Assembly (NCBI GenBank): GCA_963565915.1
Contig: OY751489.1
Location: 3,348,001-3,412,000 of the forward strand
Length of the DNA stretch: 64,000 nt
Origin: Entoloma clypeatum
Taxonomy: Eukaryota; Basidiomycota; Agaricomycetes; Agaricales; Entolomataceae
Reading direction: 5' to 3'
Below, in pieces: positions 1 to 10,298 of this stretch. Position numbers and translations under genes: made by a program. The notes below the pieces were generated by a model that was given only the letters and a program-made list of their open reading frames with translations, ran no database searches and had not been told where the DNA came from. Every line of letters starts with the position of its first letter. The stretch's first letter is position 1.

Positions 1-65
1 AAACTTGATCAGCCACAGAAAAAAACACAAACGATAGAGAAAGAGAAACAACTTACGATGATGCA

Positions 66-1256
66 ATGGACAATGAAGACGATCATGTGGAGGAGACAGC
101 AGTGCTCGGTACTATGCAAGATATATTGCTCGAGGCCATTATAAAGGCACAAACATCACGGGAAGAAGATTTTCATGCAAAAATGGCAATTGAGCTTGCG
201 AAGCACTCTTCCATTTTTAGCAATAGTACCAGTGAATATGAGAATTGGTACACTTGACAAACAGACATTGGCCATACCCAGGGAACACAGGAACACGTCC
301 AGCAACTGGCAAAATGGCAAAATCAATTACAAAATATGATAGCTGAAATAAATATACCAAAAGCAGATGCATTGAATCATAGTATGGACAAAGCAACACA
401 GAACATCATACATCTTACACATGAAGTAGTGGGTGAAGGGAGTGAGGTCATTTATCTATCATCTACAACATCAGCGACTGCATGCATTGAAAGTGGTGGG
501 GATCCCTCTATTCTTAATGCCGAACAAAGACACACATACAAGATCATTATCTGACATCTTGATCAACAAATCACAGGTGACAAAATTGAGCCACTAAAAA
601 TGATCATCTATGGCAAAGGCGGCACAGAAAAATCCAAAATAATACAGTTGGTCACATTGGCTTTTGAACGAGGCTGTGACCATCGTCTTCTGAAATCTGC
701 CTATACTGGAGTAGCAGCATCATTGATTAATGGTAAAACAACACATACCATTGGTTCAATGTCATTGACAAGCAAACACAATGCTACCGAACATCAAGTC
801 AGCAGCGAGTCAAAAAGCAAACTTGAAAAAATGTGGTCCCAAATATGGTTTCTGATCATCAATGAGATGTCAATGTTATCAAAGGATTTCTTTGCTTCGT
901 TGTCATGAAACGCAGCCATAGGAAAGAATGACGAATCAAATAAAGCTTTCAGAAGAATCCATGTAATTTTGTTGGGAGATTTTTTTCAATTTCCACCAGT
1001 GGCACAATCAATCCGAGATGCACTCTTTTATCCCATCACACAGGAGACAGATACAGTCCAGCCAATGGTCGGCCAAGCCATATATGAAGAATTTGATACT
1101 GTCATTGTGTTAAAAGAACAATTACGGATCAAAGATGAGACTTGGCATACCTTTCTCCGACACATGTGCTATGGGACTGTTGATTCGAAAGACATTGAAC
1201 TCGACTTCAACACCTGTGAACTTCAATGAACCACCCTGGAATGAATATGTTCTTGT
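66..1256 (+). pseudogene. Helitron helicase remnant, first half
   Basis: This is the PIF1-like helicase part of a rolling-circle (Helitron) Rep-helicase, whose role was DNA unwinding during transposition. Recognisable blocks are the pre-helicase segment with LNAEQRHTYKIII (ending at 552), the Walker A region GKGGTEKSK (about 612-638), AYTGVAASLINGKTTHTIG, a Walker B-like IINEMSMLSK, and LGDFFQFPPVA (about 975). It is dead: in-frame stops lie near 255, 553 and 906, a frame change and deletion lie near 1135-1210, and the Walker A glycine before Lys is Glu (TEKS where family members have TGKS). The reading frame stops at the LTR retrotransposon at 1257 and resumes at 10855. The Rep nuclease domain, if present, lies left of the window. 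Family assignment is firm; activity is excluded. Confidence 0.85.
1252..1256. repeat. Left target-site duplication of the chromovirus (CTTGT)
   Basis: CTTGT directly precedes the first LTR. CTCGT (10855-10859) directly follows the last LTR. The two differ by one transition. Joining the Helitron codons on either side at this point restores the expected helicase motif VLVTPRHA, which confirms that this is the insertion site. Confidence 0.8.
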
Positions 1257-1813
1257 TGTTACGGCGATAGCCCACAATTGGTACAAGGTCCTAGTCATGT
1301 GGGTTCGTACTGTTTCCACACACAAGTCCCTCAGTAGGACAACTTGGTCAAGATCAGTGAGTTTCTCAGAAGGACGACTCGGTTTGGGGTCTGGCAGAGC
1401 TAAGTCCTTGCAAGACACTAAGTTGGAGAGTGTTTGAAGAATAGACAAGTAAGTGTTGTATGCCTAGGTCAAGCTAAGGACCTCTACTCTAAGGTTACAG
1501 GTCTTATATACATTATCCTATGGCTAGAAATAAGTAGGTGCTGTGCAGGAGCTAAATAGGCCATTGGTTAGTTAGATGTTTCAAGGGGGCTGTGGCATAG
1601 GAGTCAGAGATAAGGCCTCAAGGCCGTGAGTCAGAGATAACAAGTGATAATGTATCTAAAAGGGGAATCATCCGAGTCGATGTGAGTCATAGCGCTGATA
1701 GGGGGGACACATGTCCCAGGGTCATCGGAGTTAAGTGAAATGGGGTTTGATAAGGATCGAGGGTTGAGGGGTCGTGTGAAGGCGCATAGGAAGAGGGTGA
1801 AAAAGTGTAACAT
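1257..1813 (-). repeat. LTR1 (3' LTR of the composite element)
   Basis: 557 bp with TG...CA ends and a 6-bp terminal inverted repeat (TGTTAC/GTAACA). It is adjacent to the polypurine tract on its internal side, so it is the 3' LTR of the minus-strand element. It shares long diagnostic stretches with LTR3 (for example GGTACAAGGTCCTAGTCATG) that are absent from LTR2. Most differences from LTR3 are C/T or G/A transitions. Confidence 0.9.
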
Positions 1814-1822
1814 TACCCCCCG
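1814..1822 (-). other. Polypurine tract of the deleted copy
   Basis: The + strand reads TTACCCCCC, so the minus strand reads GGGGGGTAA immediately before the 3' LTR. That is the position and composition expected for the plus-strand primer of an LTR retrotransposon. The same 9 bp occurs next to LTR2. Confidence 0.7.
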
Positions 1823-1853
1823 TCTATGCTTGAAGTCACCAGCTTCAATGTTC

Positions 1854-2731
1854 TCAGGTTGCCATGTTGTGCACGGCGTCGTCGTCAAATTCATATCGCT
1901 CACCCTCGAGGTCTGCGTAGCCAGAGCCAAGACACTCATAGTCATAATGTCCAGGCGCCTTCTTCTCGCACTTTTCACAAAAGTAAAGCGTGTACTGACA
2001 CTCAATGTGTCCTTTAGCTCCACACAGGCCGCATTGGCGCCCTTTATCAATGTGTGGCCATCCTGCAGGACGGCGCCAAGGTCCACTTGGGGAGTGAGCG
2101 CGCCCATGCATATCAATTTTGTAACCAACACAGTCGGGTTAGTTGGTGAGGTCAATGGGGATCTGATATGAAGAACCATGCCCAAGTGGGACAGACATGA
2201 TTGTGCGTACGGTTTTTCTTCTGGAGCGCTTAGCAACTCCAAGGGACGGTTTCTTTCCTTTCACGTCAGTCTTGACACTGGAAAGGCTTCAGTTGCTGGT
2301 TAAAGGCGATGCAGATTTGGTGGGGGAAGGGGTACTCGGGGGGTCGGGGTTTCTGATGATGAGGGGAACTGGGTTAGGGATGGGGGTCGGTTCAGGGGTG
2401 GGTTCGGGTATGGGGACCACTGGGGTGGGAGATCTTGGGGTGGGATTTATGGGCATGAGGTTGGGGTAGTTGGAGCATGTGGAGAATAGTCTTTCAAAAT
2501 GTTGGTAGACTCCTCTGTCTACTAGGAGATTGGCGTGATTGTCAACGAGGCGGGTGATAGAGGCAGAAGTGTTGTAATGGTACTCCCAAATAGCAATGAG
2601 CCCGTACAATGCATTGACCAGGAACTGGTCTGTTTTGTCTTCAAGTCTTCCGAGGATGTTGTTCTCGTCTTCGGGGTTGGTGAATAGGTTCAAGAGTCGG
2701 GATCGTCTGGTGTGTCTGTCGGTGTTGGGGT
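1854..2731 (-). pseudogene. ORF3 remnant, deleted copy
   Basis: Degraded copy of the ORF found intact at 4417-5331. It retains the cysteine-rich part (CGLCGAKGHIEC near the C-terminus) and the proline-rich linker, but frameshifts split it into pieces at 1854-2111 and 2289-2731. Compared with the intact copy, about 70 bp around the start codon and the pol-ORF3 spacer are deleted. Confidence 0.75.
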
Positions 2732-3818
2732 TCAAAGGTGGTGGGTCTGTTTGTAAAGACCCAGTGTTTCCTGAGCTCTTTTTAAGTTAGATTCTGGTTC
2801 CCACATGTTATCGCTTGATGGGTATCCCATCCACTTGACCAAATACTTGTACCCTCTGCCCTGTCGCTTATGGGTAACGATCGCTTCCACTTCGTACTCA
2901 TGTTCTCCTTCAATCAGATCAGCAGGTGGGTTGTGGAAGTTCAGTCCATGTGTTTCATTTTTCCAATAAGGTGTCAACAAAGAGGCATGGAAAACGGGGT
3001 GGATCTTCCATTGTTCTGGAAGTTTCAGCTTGTATGTCAGGGGTCCGAGCACCTTGGAAATGGTGAAGGGTCCTTCTCTTTTGGGTGCCAGTTTTCTGGA
3101 AGGGTATCCGATTTGGAGGTTCTTTCCTTCGAACCATACCTGTTCTCCTTTTTCAAACAGAGTGAAGCCTCATGTTGATCTTTCAGCCATCATCTGACGG
3201 GCTAGTTCGTGTGCTGCCAGCGCTTCGTCTCTTGCTTGTTTTAGCTCTTTGAGCCATTCCTCTACGCTTGGCACGTTTGTCTTGTCAAATGCCAATGGTA
3301 TGTCTCTTGGTTCGTATCCCATCATTAGATAGAATGGGGATCATTTCATTGTGGAGTGGGTCCTCTGATAGGGTCTTTTTGAACCTGATCGTTTCAATAT
3401 CCAAGGTTCCTTTTTCCCAATCAATCTTCGGGTTATATTGTTTTAACCATGGTAACCCCAAAATGGTGGTTTCCTTTCCAAGTCCAGTGACCAAGAATCT
3501 GATGTCGAGTTCTTTGTCATCAATCCAGATCTTTTTCCATGTGCAATGGGTGATCGTCCCTTCTTTGTTCTTTGTTCCGTCCACATTGAACATGCAAACG
3601 GGCTTTAGTAACAGAATAAGCTCCATTCAGTTGGCTGTGGCAAACTTCTGATCCAAGAAGGTTTCTCCTGCTCCTGAGTCTATCAGGGCGTTTATCTTTA
3701 GTTTTTCATCGATGCTTTCTCCTTCTCCTGACATTGAAATGGGGATCAAAAAAGATTTGTCATTCATGTCGGCTACAATTACAGGGGATAGGGAGATTGA
3801 AAACTGAGCGGGGGCTGA
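2732..3818 (-). pseudogene. Deleted pol: protease joined to integrase C-terminus
   Basis: The start of the protease region (following LTR2, around 3285-3818) runs to RFKKTL and then jumps near 3362 to the late integrase region. The GPY-like part and an intact chromodomain follow ([34 protein letters not shown]), with the stop at 2732. Reverse transcriptase, RNase H and the integrase core are missing. At 3819 the segment abuts LTR2 with gag deleted. This copy shows CGA where the long copy has a TGA stop in the chromodomain, so it preserves the ancestral codon. Confidence 0.85.
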
Positions 3819-4375
3819 TGTTACGGCGATAGCCTACAACAACAAGTCCAAGGATCGGATCACGTGGGTTCGAACTGTTTCCACAACAAGTCCCTCAATA
3901 GGTTGACTTGGTCAAGATCAGCGAGCTCCTCAAGAGGACGGCTTGGTTCGGTTCAGCAGAGCTAAGTCCTTGCAAGGCACTTAGTTTGAGAGCGTTTGAA
4001 GATAAGACAAGGTAAGTGTTGTTTGCCTAGGTCAAGCTAAGGACCTCTACTCTAATGTTACAGGTCTTATATATGTTATCCTATGGCTATAAATAAGTAT
4101 GTGCTGCGCAGGAGCTAAATAGGCCATTGGTTGAATAGATGTTTCAAGGAGGCTGTGGCATAGGAGTCAGAGATAAGGCCTCAAGGCCGTGAGTCAGAGA
4201 TAACAAGTGAAAATGTATACAAAAGGGGAATCGTCTGAGTCGATGTGAGTCATAGTGCTGATAGGGGGGACATGTGTCCCAGGGTCATCGGAGTTAAGTG
4301 AAATGGGGTCTGATAAGGATCGAGGGTTGAGGGGTCGTGTGAAGGCGCATAGGAAGAGGGTGAAAAAGTGTAACA
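3819..4375 (-). repeat. LTR2 (internal LTR, divergent subtype)
   Basis: 557 bp, same ends as the other LTRs. It differs from both in several blocks near its start on the + strand (CAACAACAAGTCCAAGGATC where LTR1 and LTR3 have CAATTGGTACAAGGTCCTAG) and in other scattered changes. It serves as 3' LTR for the long internal segment and abuts the protease start of the deleted segment without any gag. Confidence 0.9.
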
Positions 4376-4384
4376 TTACCCCCC
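4376..4384 (-). other. Polypurine tract of the long copy
   Basis: GGGGGGTAA on the minus strand directly before LTR2, identical to the tract beside LTR1. Confidence 0.7.
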
Positions 4385-4416
4385 GTCTATGCTTGAAGTC
4401 ACCAGCTTCAATGTTC

Positions 4417-5331
4417 TCAGGTTGCCATGTTGTGCACGGCGTCGTCGTCAAATTCGTATGGCTCGCCCTCGAGGTCTGCGTAGCCAGAGCCAAGACACTC
4501 ATAGTCATAATGTCCGGGCGCCTTCTTCTCGCAGTTTTTGCAAAAGTAAAGCGTGCACTGACACTCAATGTGTCCTTTAGCTCCGCACATGCCACATTGG
4601 CATCCTTTGTCAATGTGTGGCCATCCTGCAGGACGGCGCCAAGGTCTGCTCGGTGAGTGAGCGCGTCCGTGTGCGTCAATCTCGTAACCAACACAATCGG
4701 GTTCGTTGGTGAGGTTGATGGGGATCTGATATGAAGAGCCATGCCCAAGTGGGACAGACATGATCATGCGTACAGTTTTTCTTCTGGAGCGCTTAGCAAC
4801 TCCAAGGGACGGTTTCTTTCCTTTTATGTCAGTCTTGACGCTGGAAAGACTTTGGTCGCGGGTTAAGGGCAATGCGGATTCGGCGGGGGAAGGGGTAGTC
4901 GGGGGATCGGGGTTTCTGATGACGAGGGGGACTGGGTTAGGGACAGGGGTCGGTTCAGGGGTGGGTTCGGGTATAGGGACCACCGGGGTGGGAGATCTTG
5001 GTGCGGGATTTATGAGTGCAAGGTCAGGGTAGTTGGAGCGTGTGGGGAATAGTCTTTCAAAACGTCGGTAGACTCCTCTGTCTACTAGGAGATTGGCGTG
5101 ATTGTCAACGAGGTGGGCGATAGAGGCAGAAGTGTTGTAATGGTACTCCCAGATAGCAATGAGCCCGTACAACGCGTTGACCAGGAACTGGTCTGTTTCG
5201 TCTTCAAGTCTTCTGAGGACGTTGTTCTCGTCTTCGGGGTTGGTGAATAGGTTTAAGAGTCGGGATCGTCTGGTGTGTCGGTCGGTGTTGAAGCGCACTT
5301 CTTCGGGGGAGGCAATATGGAGGTTGGACAT
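4417..5331 (-). CDS. Chromovirus ORF3: proline-rich, zinc-knuckle protein
   Basis: 304 codons, uninterrupted, starting 28 nt after the pol stop (5360). The N-terminal 100 residues are mostly helical-looking (RRSRLLNLFTNPEDENN, ALYGLIAIWEYHYN). A proline-rich linker follows (PIPEPTPEPTPVPNP), then a basic patch (KRSRRKTVRM). Near residues 240-285 lie two CCHC-like clusters, CGMCGAKGHIEC and CKNCEKKAPGHYDYEC, and the tail is acidic. It is neither gag nor integrase; the gag of this element carries its own single knuckle. Knuckles of this kind usually bind RNA or DNA. It is the only element ORF still open, although the surrounding pol is broken, which may hint at selection or chance. Translation by reinitiation after pol or from a subgenomic RNA is possible. 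Function unknown. Confidence 0.75.
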   Translation of the reverse strand: MSNLHIASPEEVRFNTDRHTRRSRLLNLFTNPEDENNVLRRLEDETDQFLVNALYGLIAIWEYHYNTSASIAHLVDNHANLLVDRGVYRRFERLFPTRSNYPDLALINPAPRSPTPVVPIPEPTPEPTPVPNPVPLVIRNPDPPTTPSPAESALPLTRDQSLSSVKTDIKGKKPSLGVAKRSRRKTVRMIMSVPLGHGSSYQIPINLTNEPDCVGYEIDAHGRAHSPSRPWRRPAGWPHIDKGCQCGMCGAKGHIECQCTLYFCKNCEKKAPGHYDYECLGSGYADLEGEPYEFDDDAVHNMAT

Positions 5332-5359
5332 GGTGATGAAAGATATGGGTGGTTTTTGT

Positions 5360-8300
5360 TCAAAGGTGGTGGGTTTGTTTGTAAAGACCCAATGTCTCTT
5401 GAGCTCTTTTTAAATTGGATTCGGGTTCCCATGTGTTATCGCTTGATGGATATCCCATCCACTTGACCAAATACTTGTACCCTCTGCCCTGTCATTTGTG
5501 GGTAAGGATCACTTCTACTTCGTACTCATGTTCTCCTTCAATCAGATCAGGAGGTGGGTTGTGGAAGTTCGGTCTGTGTGTGTCATTTTCCCAATAAGGT
5601 GTCAACAAGGAGGCATGGAAAACGGGGTGGATCTTCCATTGTTCTGGAGGTTTCAGCTTGTACGTCAGGGGCCCGAGCACCTCGGAAATGGTGAAGGGTC
5701 CTTCTCTTTTGGGTGCCAGTTTTCTGGAAGGGTATCCGATTTGGAGGTTCTTTCCTTCTAGCCATACCTGTTCTCCTTTTCCAAACGGAGTGAATCCTCA
5801 TGTTGATCTTTCTGCCATCATTTGACGGGCTAGTTCGTGCGCTGCCAGCGCTTCATCTCTTGCTTGTTTCAGCTCTTTGAGCCGTTCCTCTATGCTTGGC
5901 ATGTTCGTTTTTTCGAATGCCAATGGTATGTCTCTTGGTTCGTATCCCATCATTAGATAGAATGGGGATTGTTTTGTTGTGGAGTGGGTCCTCTGATTGT
6001 GACAGAACTCCATTGTCGAGTTGTGATCGTGCCATGTTTCAGGATTGTTTGAACAGAACATCCGGAAATAGATCTCAAGTTCTTGATTTGCACGTTCTGT
6101 TTCTCCATCGAGTTCTCGCATAAGTAATCGACTCAATTGACTGGTTTGGGGGCGATAAGCCATGCTCATCATCAGTTTGATCCCTAGGAGTCGTCCTAGT
6201 TCTCTGAAGACCTGAGAAGCAAATTGTGGCCCTCTGTCAGACAGAATAGAGTCTGGGAGTCCGAATCTTCGGTACACATGGTCCAAATAAAGTTTGGCGG
6301 TGAGGGTCGCATCGGTGGTCTTGGTACAAGGGATGGAAATTACCCCCTTCGTAGAACCATGGTCTACTACGACCATGATACTGTCAAATCTGTTGCTTTC
6401 GGGCAGGTCCATGATGAAGTTGATCGTTGTCTGGGAGAATGGTCTGGTGTCCTTTTGTGCCTTGATCGGCATCAATCCAGGGTTTGTGGGGTGTGTGTTG
6501 ACTTTCATTTGTTGGCAGGTTGCACATCCTCCAACATAATTCTTGACAAACATGTACATCCCTGGCCACCAATAGTTTTGCCTAACCAACTCCAAGGTTT
6601 TTAGATGCCCTGGATGTCCGCTTGGTAGGGAGTCGTGATATCGTTTTGTTATTTCCTGGCGCAGAATCTCATCTGGCGGCACGTAACATCTGTCATGGAA
6701 GAATAATATCCTGTCTTCTGTTCTCCATTCTGATAAATGGGATTTAATCGGCGGGGTCCCTGATTCTTTTAGGGCGGTGATGGCTTTTGAGAAGAGCTCA
6801 TCGTTTTTGGTTGCTTTTAGAATATCTCCTTGTAGCTCAAGGTCCACTGTCTTGACGAAGATGTCATCTGGTAAGACAATGATGTCTTCGTTGTCTGTAT
6901 CTTCTTCAGGTATATGGTCCGGTCGCCTTGACAAGGCATCAGACTGGATCATCTTTGATCCTGGGGTGTGTACTAGTTTGAGTTCAAACTCGGAGAGATA
7001 CAATCTCCACCATGCTTGCCGTGTTCAATTTCTGGGGTTCCCAGTAATATGTCAGATTCTTGTGATCTGACAGAACAACCGTTGGAAATGGTGACCCAAG
7101 GAGGTAATGCCTCCAGGTTTCCAGTGATTGGATAATTCCCAAGAGTTCCTGATCATAGATCTCATAGTTCCGTTCTGCTGCTGAGAACGAGTGCGATATA
7201 TATCCACAGGGGTGCCAGTCTCCATTTACATCTTGTTGGCGCAGTACTGCTCCTGTCACCCATTTGGATGCATCAGATTCTATGATGAACAGTTTGTCAG
7301 TGTTTGGCATTAACAATACCGGTGATTCCGCGAATTTGTCCTTTAACATGTCAAATGTTGTTTGGCAGTCCTCATTCCATTCCCATTCCTGATCCTTCTT
7401 GGTCAGATCATTCAGGGGTTTGGCAATGTCCGAGTAGTGTCCGATAAACCTTTGATAGAAGTTTCCAAATCCAAGGAAGGATCTGACCTGTTTCACAGTC
7501 ACAGGTTCCAGCCATTTTGCTATCCCTGATAACTTAACGGGGTCCATTGCGATTTCGTTTTCTTTGATAATGAGTCCGAGGTATTCACATTGCCTGACTC
7601 CAAATTCGCATTTTTCCAGGTTGAGATAGAGATCGTTCTCTTCCATTTTCTTAAGTACACGGAGTGTCCGTTTGGTGTTGATTTCATCATTGATCGAGAA
7701 TATGAAGATGTCGTCCAAATAAATGAGCAACCATCCCTCTTCAAGTTCTTCTTTGAAAATTTCGTTCATCATCGCCTGAAATGTGGGGGGCATGCCTGCT
7801 AGTCCAAAAAAGGCAACCAAGGGTTTGTACAACCTTCGATTGGTTTTGAATGCAGCCTTCCACTCATTGCCAGGTTTGATCCGTACGTTGTTGTATCCCC
7901 AACGCATGTCCAGTTTGGTAAAAACCTTTGCTCCTTTCAGTTTGTCCAGTAAATCTCCGACCAGGGGTAATGGGTATGTGTTCTTCACCGTTCCTTTGTT
8001 CAATCGCCGATAGTCCTGACATGGTCTGAGTTTATCCGAGTCCTTTTTTGCCACAAAGAAAAAGGGTGATGCCATTGGTGATTTCGAGGGTCTGATGTAC
8101 CCCTTTCGAAGATTCTCATCAAGGAATTCATCCAATTTTGTTTGTTCTTCTGGTGACAAAGGATAGACCTTACAGTCTTTCGGGGTGAAGTCCAGTTTCA
8201 AGTCAATTGCGTGGTCCCATGGTTTATGTTCCGGTAATCTCTCAGATGCCGCTTTCTCGAACACCTTCTGATACTGATCGTATCATTCTGGTAGTTCTTT

Positions 8301-9086
8301 CTTTGGTTTGTCCACAGTGTCCGTATTGTGTGAGAGTTTCTGGGAGATCGAGGTTTTGGCTTGGATCCAAATATCCTCAATAGGTTTGTCCGTAGTGACA
8401 TATGTCCTGAATAGGTCGAGGTCATCATCTGATCCTTCATCTATCCTTTTCAGGATAGGTCCATTTGCTGGTAGAGCCTCCTTCTTTGGTTTAAGGGTCT
8501 CTTCATCATCAATTTCTTCTATCGTCGCATAGATCTTTTGTTCAGGTTTTTCTTTCATCCATGCAGCCATTGCAATGGGTTTCTTGTCTTTTGACACCAA
8601 GAGCTCATCAAATTTCTTCCTCATGACTCCTGCTAGGGTTTTTTTGAACCTGATAGTTTCGATATCCAAGGTTCCTTTTTTCCAATCAATCTTTGGGTTG
8701 TATTGCTTCAACCAGGGTAACCCCAAAATGGCGGTTTCCTTTCCAAGTCCAGTTACCAAGAATCTGACATCGAGTTCTTTGTTATTGATCCAGATCTTCT
8801 TCCATGTACAATGGGTGATCGTTCCTTCTTTGTTCCTGGTTCCATCCACATTGAACACGCGAATGGGCTTTAATAACGGAATAAGCTCCATCCGGTTTGC
8901 TGTGGTGAACTTCTGATCCAAGAAGGTTCCTCCTGCTCCTGAGTCTATCAGGGTGTTTGTTTTTAGTCTTTCATCAATGCTTTCTCCTTCTCCTGACATT
9001 GAAATGGGGATCGAAAAAGATTTCTCATTCATGTCAGCTACAATTACAGGGGATAGGGAGATTGAAAACTGAGCAGGGGCTGACAT
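5360..9086 (-). pseudogene. Chromovirus pol (PR-RT-RNase H-IN-chromodomain), broken
   Basis: Domains in order on the minus strand: aspartic protease with LIDSGAGGTFLD (start MSAPAQ at 9086); reverse transcriptase with YLDDIFIFS; RNase H; integrase with H-H-C-C zinc finger (GHPGHLKTLELV, CATCQQMK), VVVDHGSTKG and LSDRGPQF; then chromodomain ending [19 protein letters not shown]. Defects: an in-frame TGA between protease and RT (8283-8285, probably from TGG); a one-base frameshift near 7018 in the RNase H region; a 33-bp in-frame insertion at 6110-6142 in the integrase core; a frame change near 5800; and TGA for CGA in the chromodomain (5492). It ends 28 nt before ORF3. The pol family is certain. 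Activity would require other copies in the genome. Confidence 0.9.
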
Positions 9087-9100
9087 CGGTACAGGCCGCT

Positions 9101-10243
9101 TTATTGAAAACCCTGTTTCTCCATCTCGGAGATTAAGGCATCTTGTTCCTCATTTGGTAAGTCTTTAAAAATGCCTCGGATATGGGCATATACATCGGAG
9201 GCTTTCTTGAACGTGTTGTTCGCAACCGGGGTCTTTCCTCCTTTGTGTGCATCAGCACGATGTCCTGCCTGATGGCAGATGAAGCACAACCCTTTTTTGA
9301 AGTGGTCGTCTCTTTCTTCGGCAGTTAGCCAGTCAATGTCCATAGTGTTTGGGTCTGGGGCGAAGTGCGTGTTTTGGGGTGCAGGGTTATAGTTAACCTT
9401 GAACTTCTTCTTTCCCCCATCGGGCCTAAGCCTTTGAGAGACTGCTCTGGCTCTCCTCCATTGGTTGTCCAATCTGGACGCTGTGGTGTACCATTTGTCA
9501 ACTGTTCCTGGGATCTTGTCAAGACCCAAGATCTTGTCTCGGAGCGCGTGTGGCAACGCCTCATGAAATAATCTTTGAGGGATCGTTCCTCTGTGATCAA
9601 ACTTTCTGCAACCCATAGTTTGAATTTTTCAACAAATTCGTCGGCTGTCATGCCCTCCATCTTCTGTGTTTTCATCATAGTCAACGCGTCTCCTTCTTTG
9701 TCAACCGGGGAAAATGATTTCCTCAGCTTCTCGATGAAGTTGTGTACTTCGGGTAGGTGGGTACTCCGGTGTTGGTGATGTCTCTGTACCAAGACTCCTT
9801 TCACGGTCCGGCCGTTCCTCCTTTCATGTACGAGACAGTGAAGAGGATTTTCTTTTTGTCGGAGTTATAAACATCATCGTTCATTTCCAGGTATAAGTTC
9901 GCATTGAACAAAAATTCGGACAGTTTCCTTCTGTCCCCATTGAAGATCGCCGGCGGGCTGATCTTTATTTCTTTCTCTGGGGTCTTTACTTGAGAAGTCA
10001 TTTCTACAAGTGTCGTCTTTGGGGTGTCTGGGGTCTTTGGTCTGGGTCTAGTAGCAGCAACAGCTGGCGGCAGTAGGTTTCGTTTCGGAGTGAGGTAAGA
10101 AGGTGATGCAGGATTCAGTGGTACGAAAGAGGAGGTTACTCTTCTGTACAGTGTGGGTGGTGGTCGTTGTGTGATGAGTGCATCAACGAATTCCTGTTTG
10201 TCTTCTGAGTCGGACGGGACTCCAAAGGTGGATTGTCAGGGAG
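9101..10243 (-). pseudogene. Chromovirus gag, broken
   Basis: Open segments at 9101-9616, 9325-9804 and from about 10243 down through 9801 together form a Gag: a proline-rich N-terminus, a retrotransposon-Gag capsid-like region (AIFNGDRRKLSEFLFN), and a C-terminal zinc knuckle CFICHQAGHRADAH, whose last position is His and not the usual Cys. Frameshifts lie near 9600 and 9803. An in-frame TGA near 10243 (probably from TGG) separates the N-terminus from any upstream start. It is followed by pol after about 14 nt in another frame. Confidence 0.8.
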
Positions 10244-10298
10244 GAATCTTTGCATCTAAAACCGCAGTGGGTTGACGATGTTGATCAGCTTGACCTTT

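Noticed and set aside
1631..2242. Minus-strand 203-codon frame across LTR1 and ORF3
   Set aside because: It crosses the LTR boundary and is out of frame with the zinc-knuckle ORF; the equivalent at 4194-4748 behaves the same way, so it is not a gene.
10279..10298. tRNA primer-binding site next to the 5' LTR
   Set aside because: The minus strand begins AAAGGTCAAGC and not TGG, and no match to a known tRNA 3' end was recognised.
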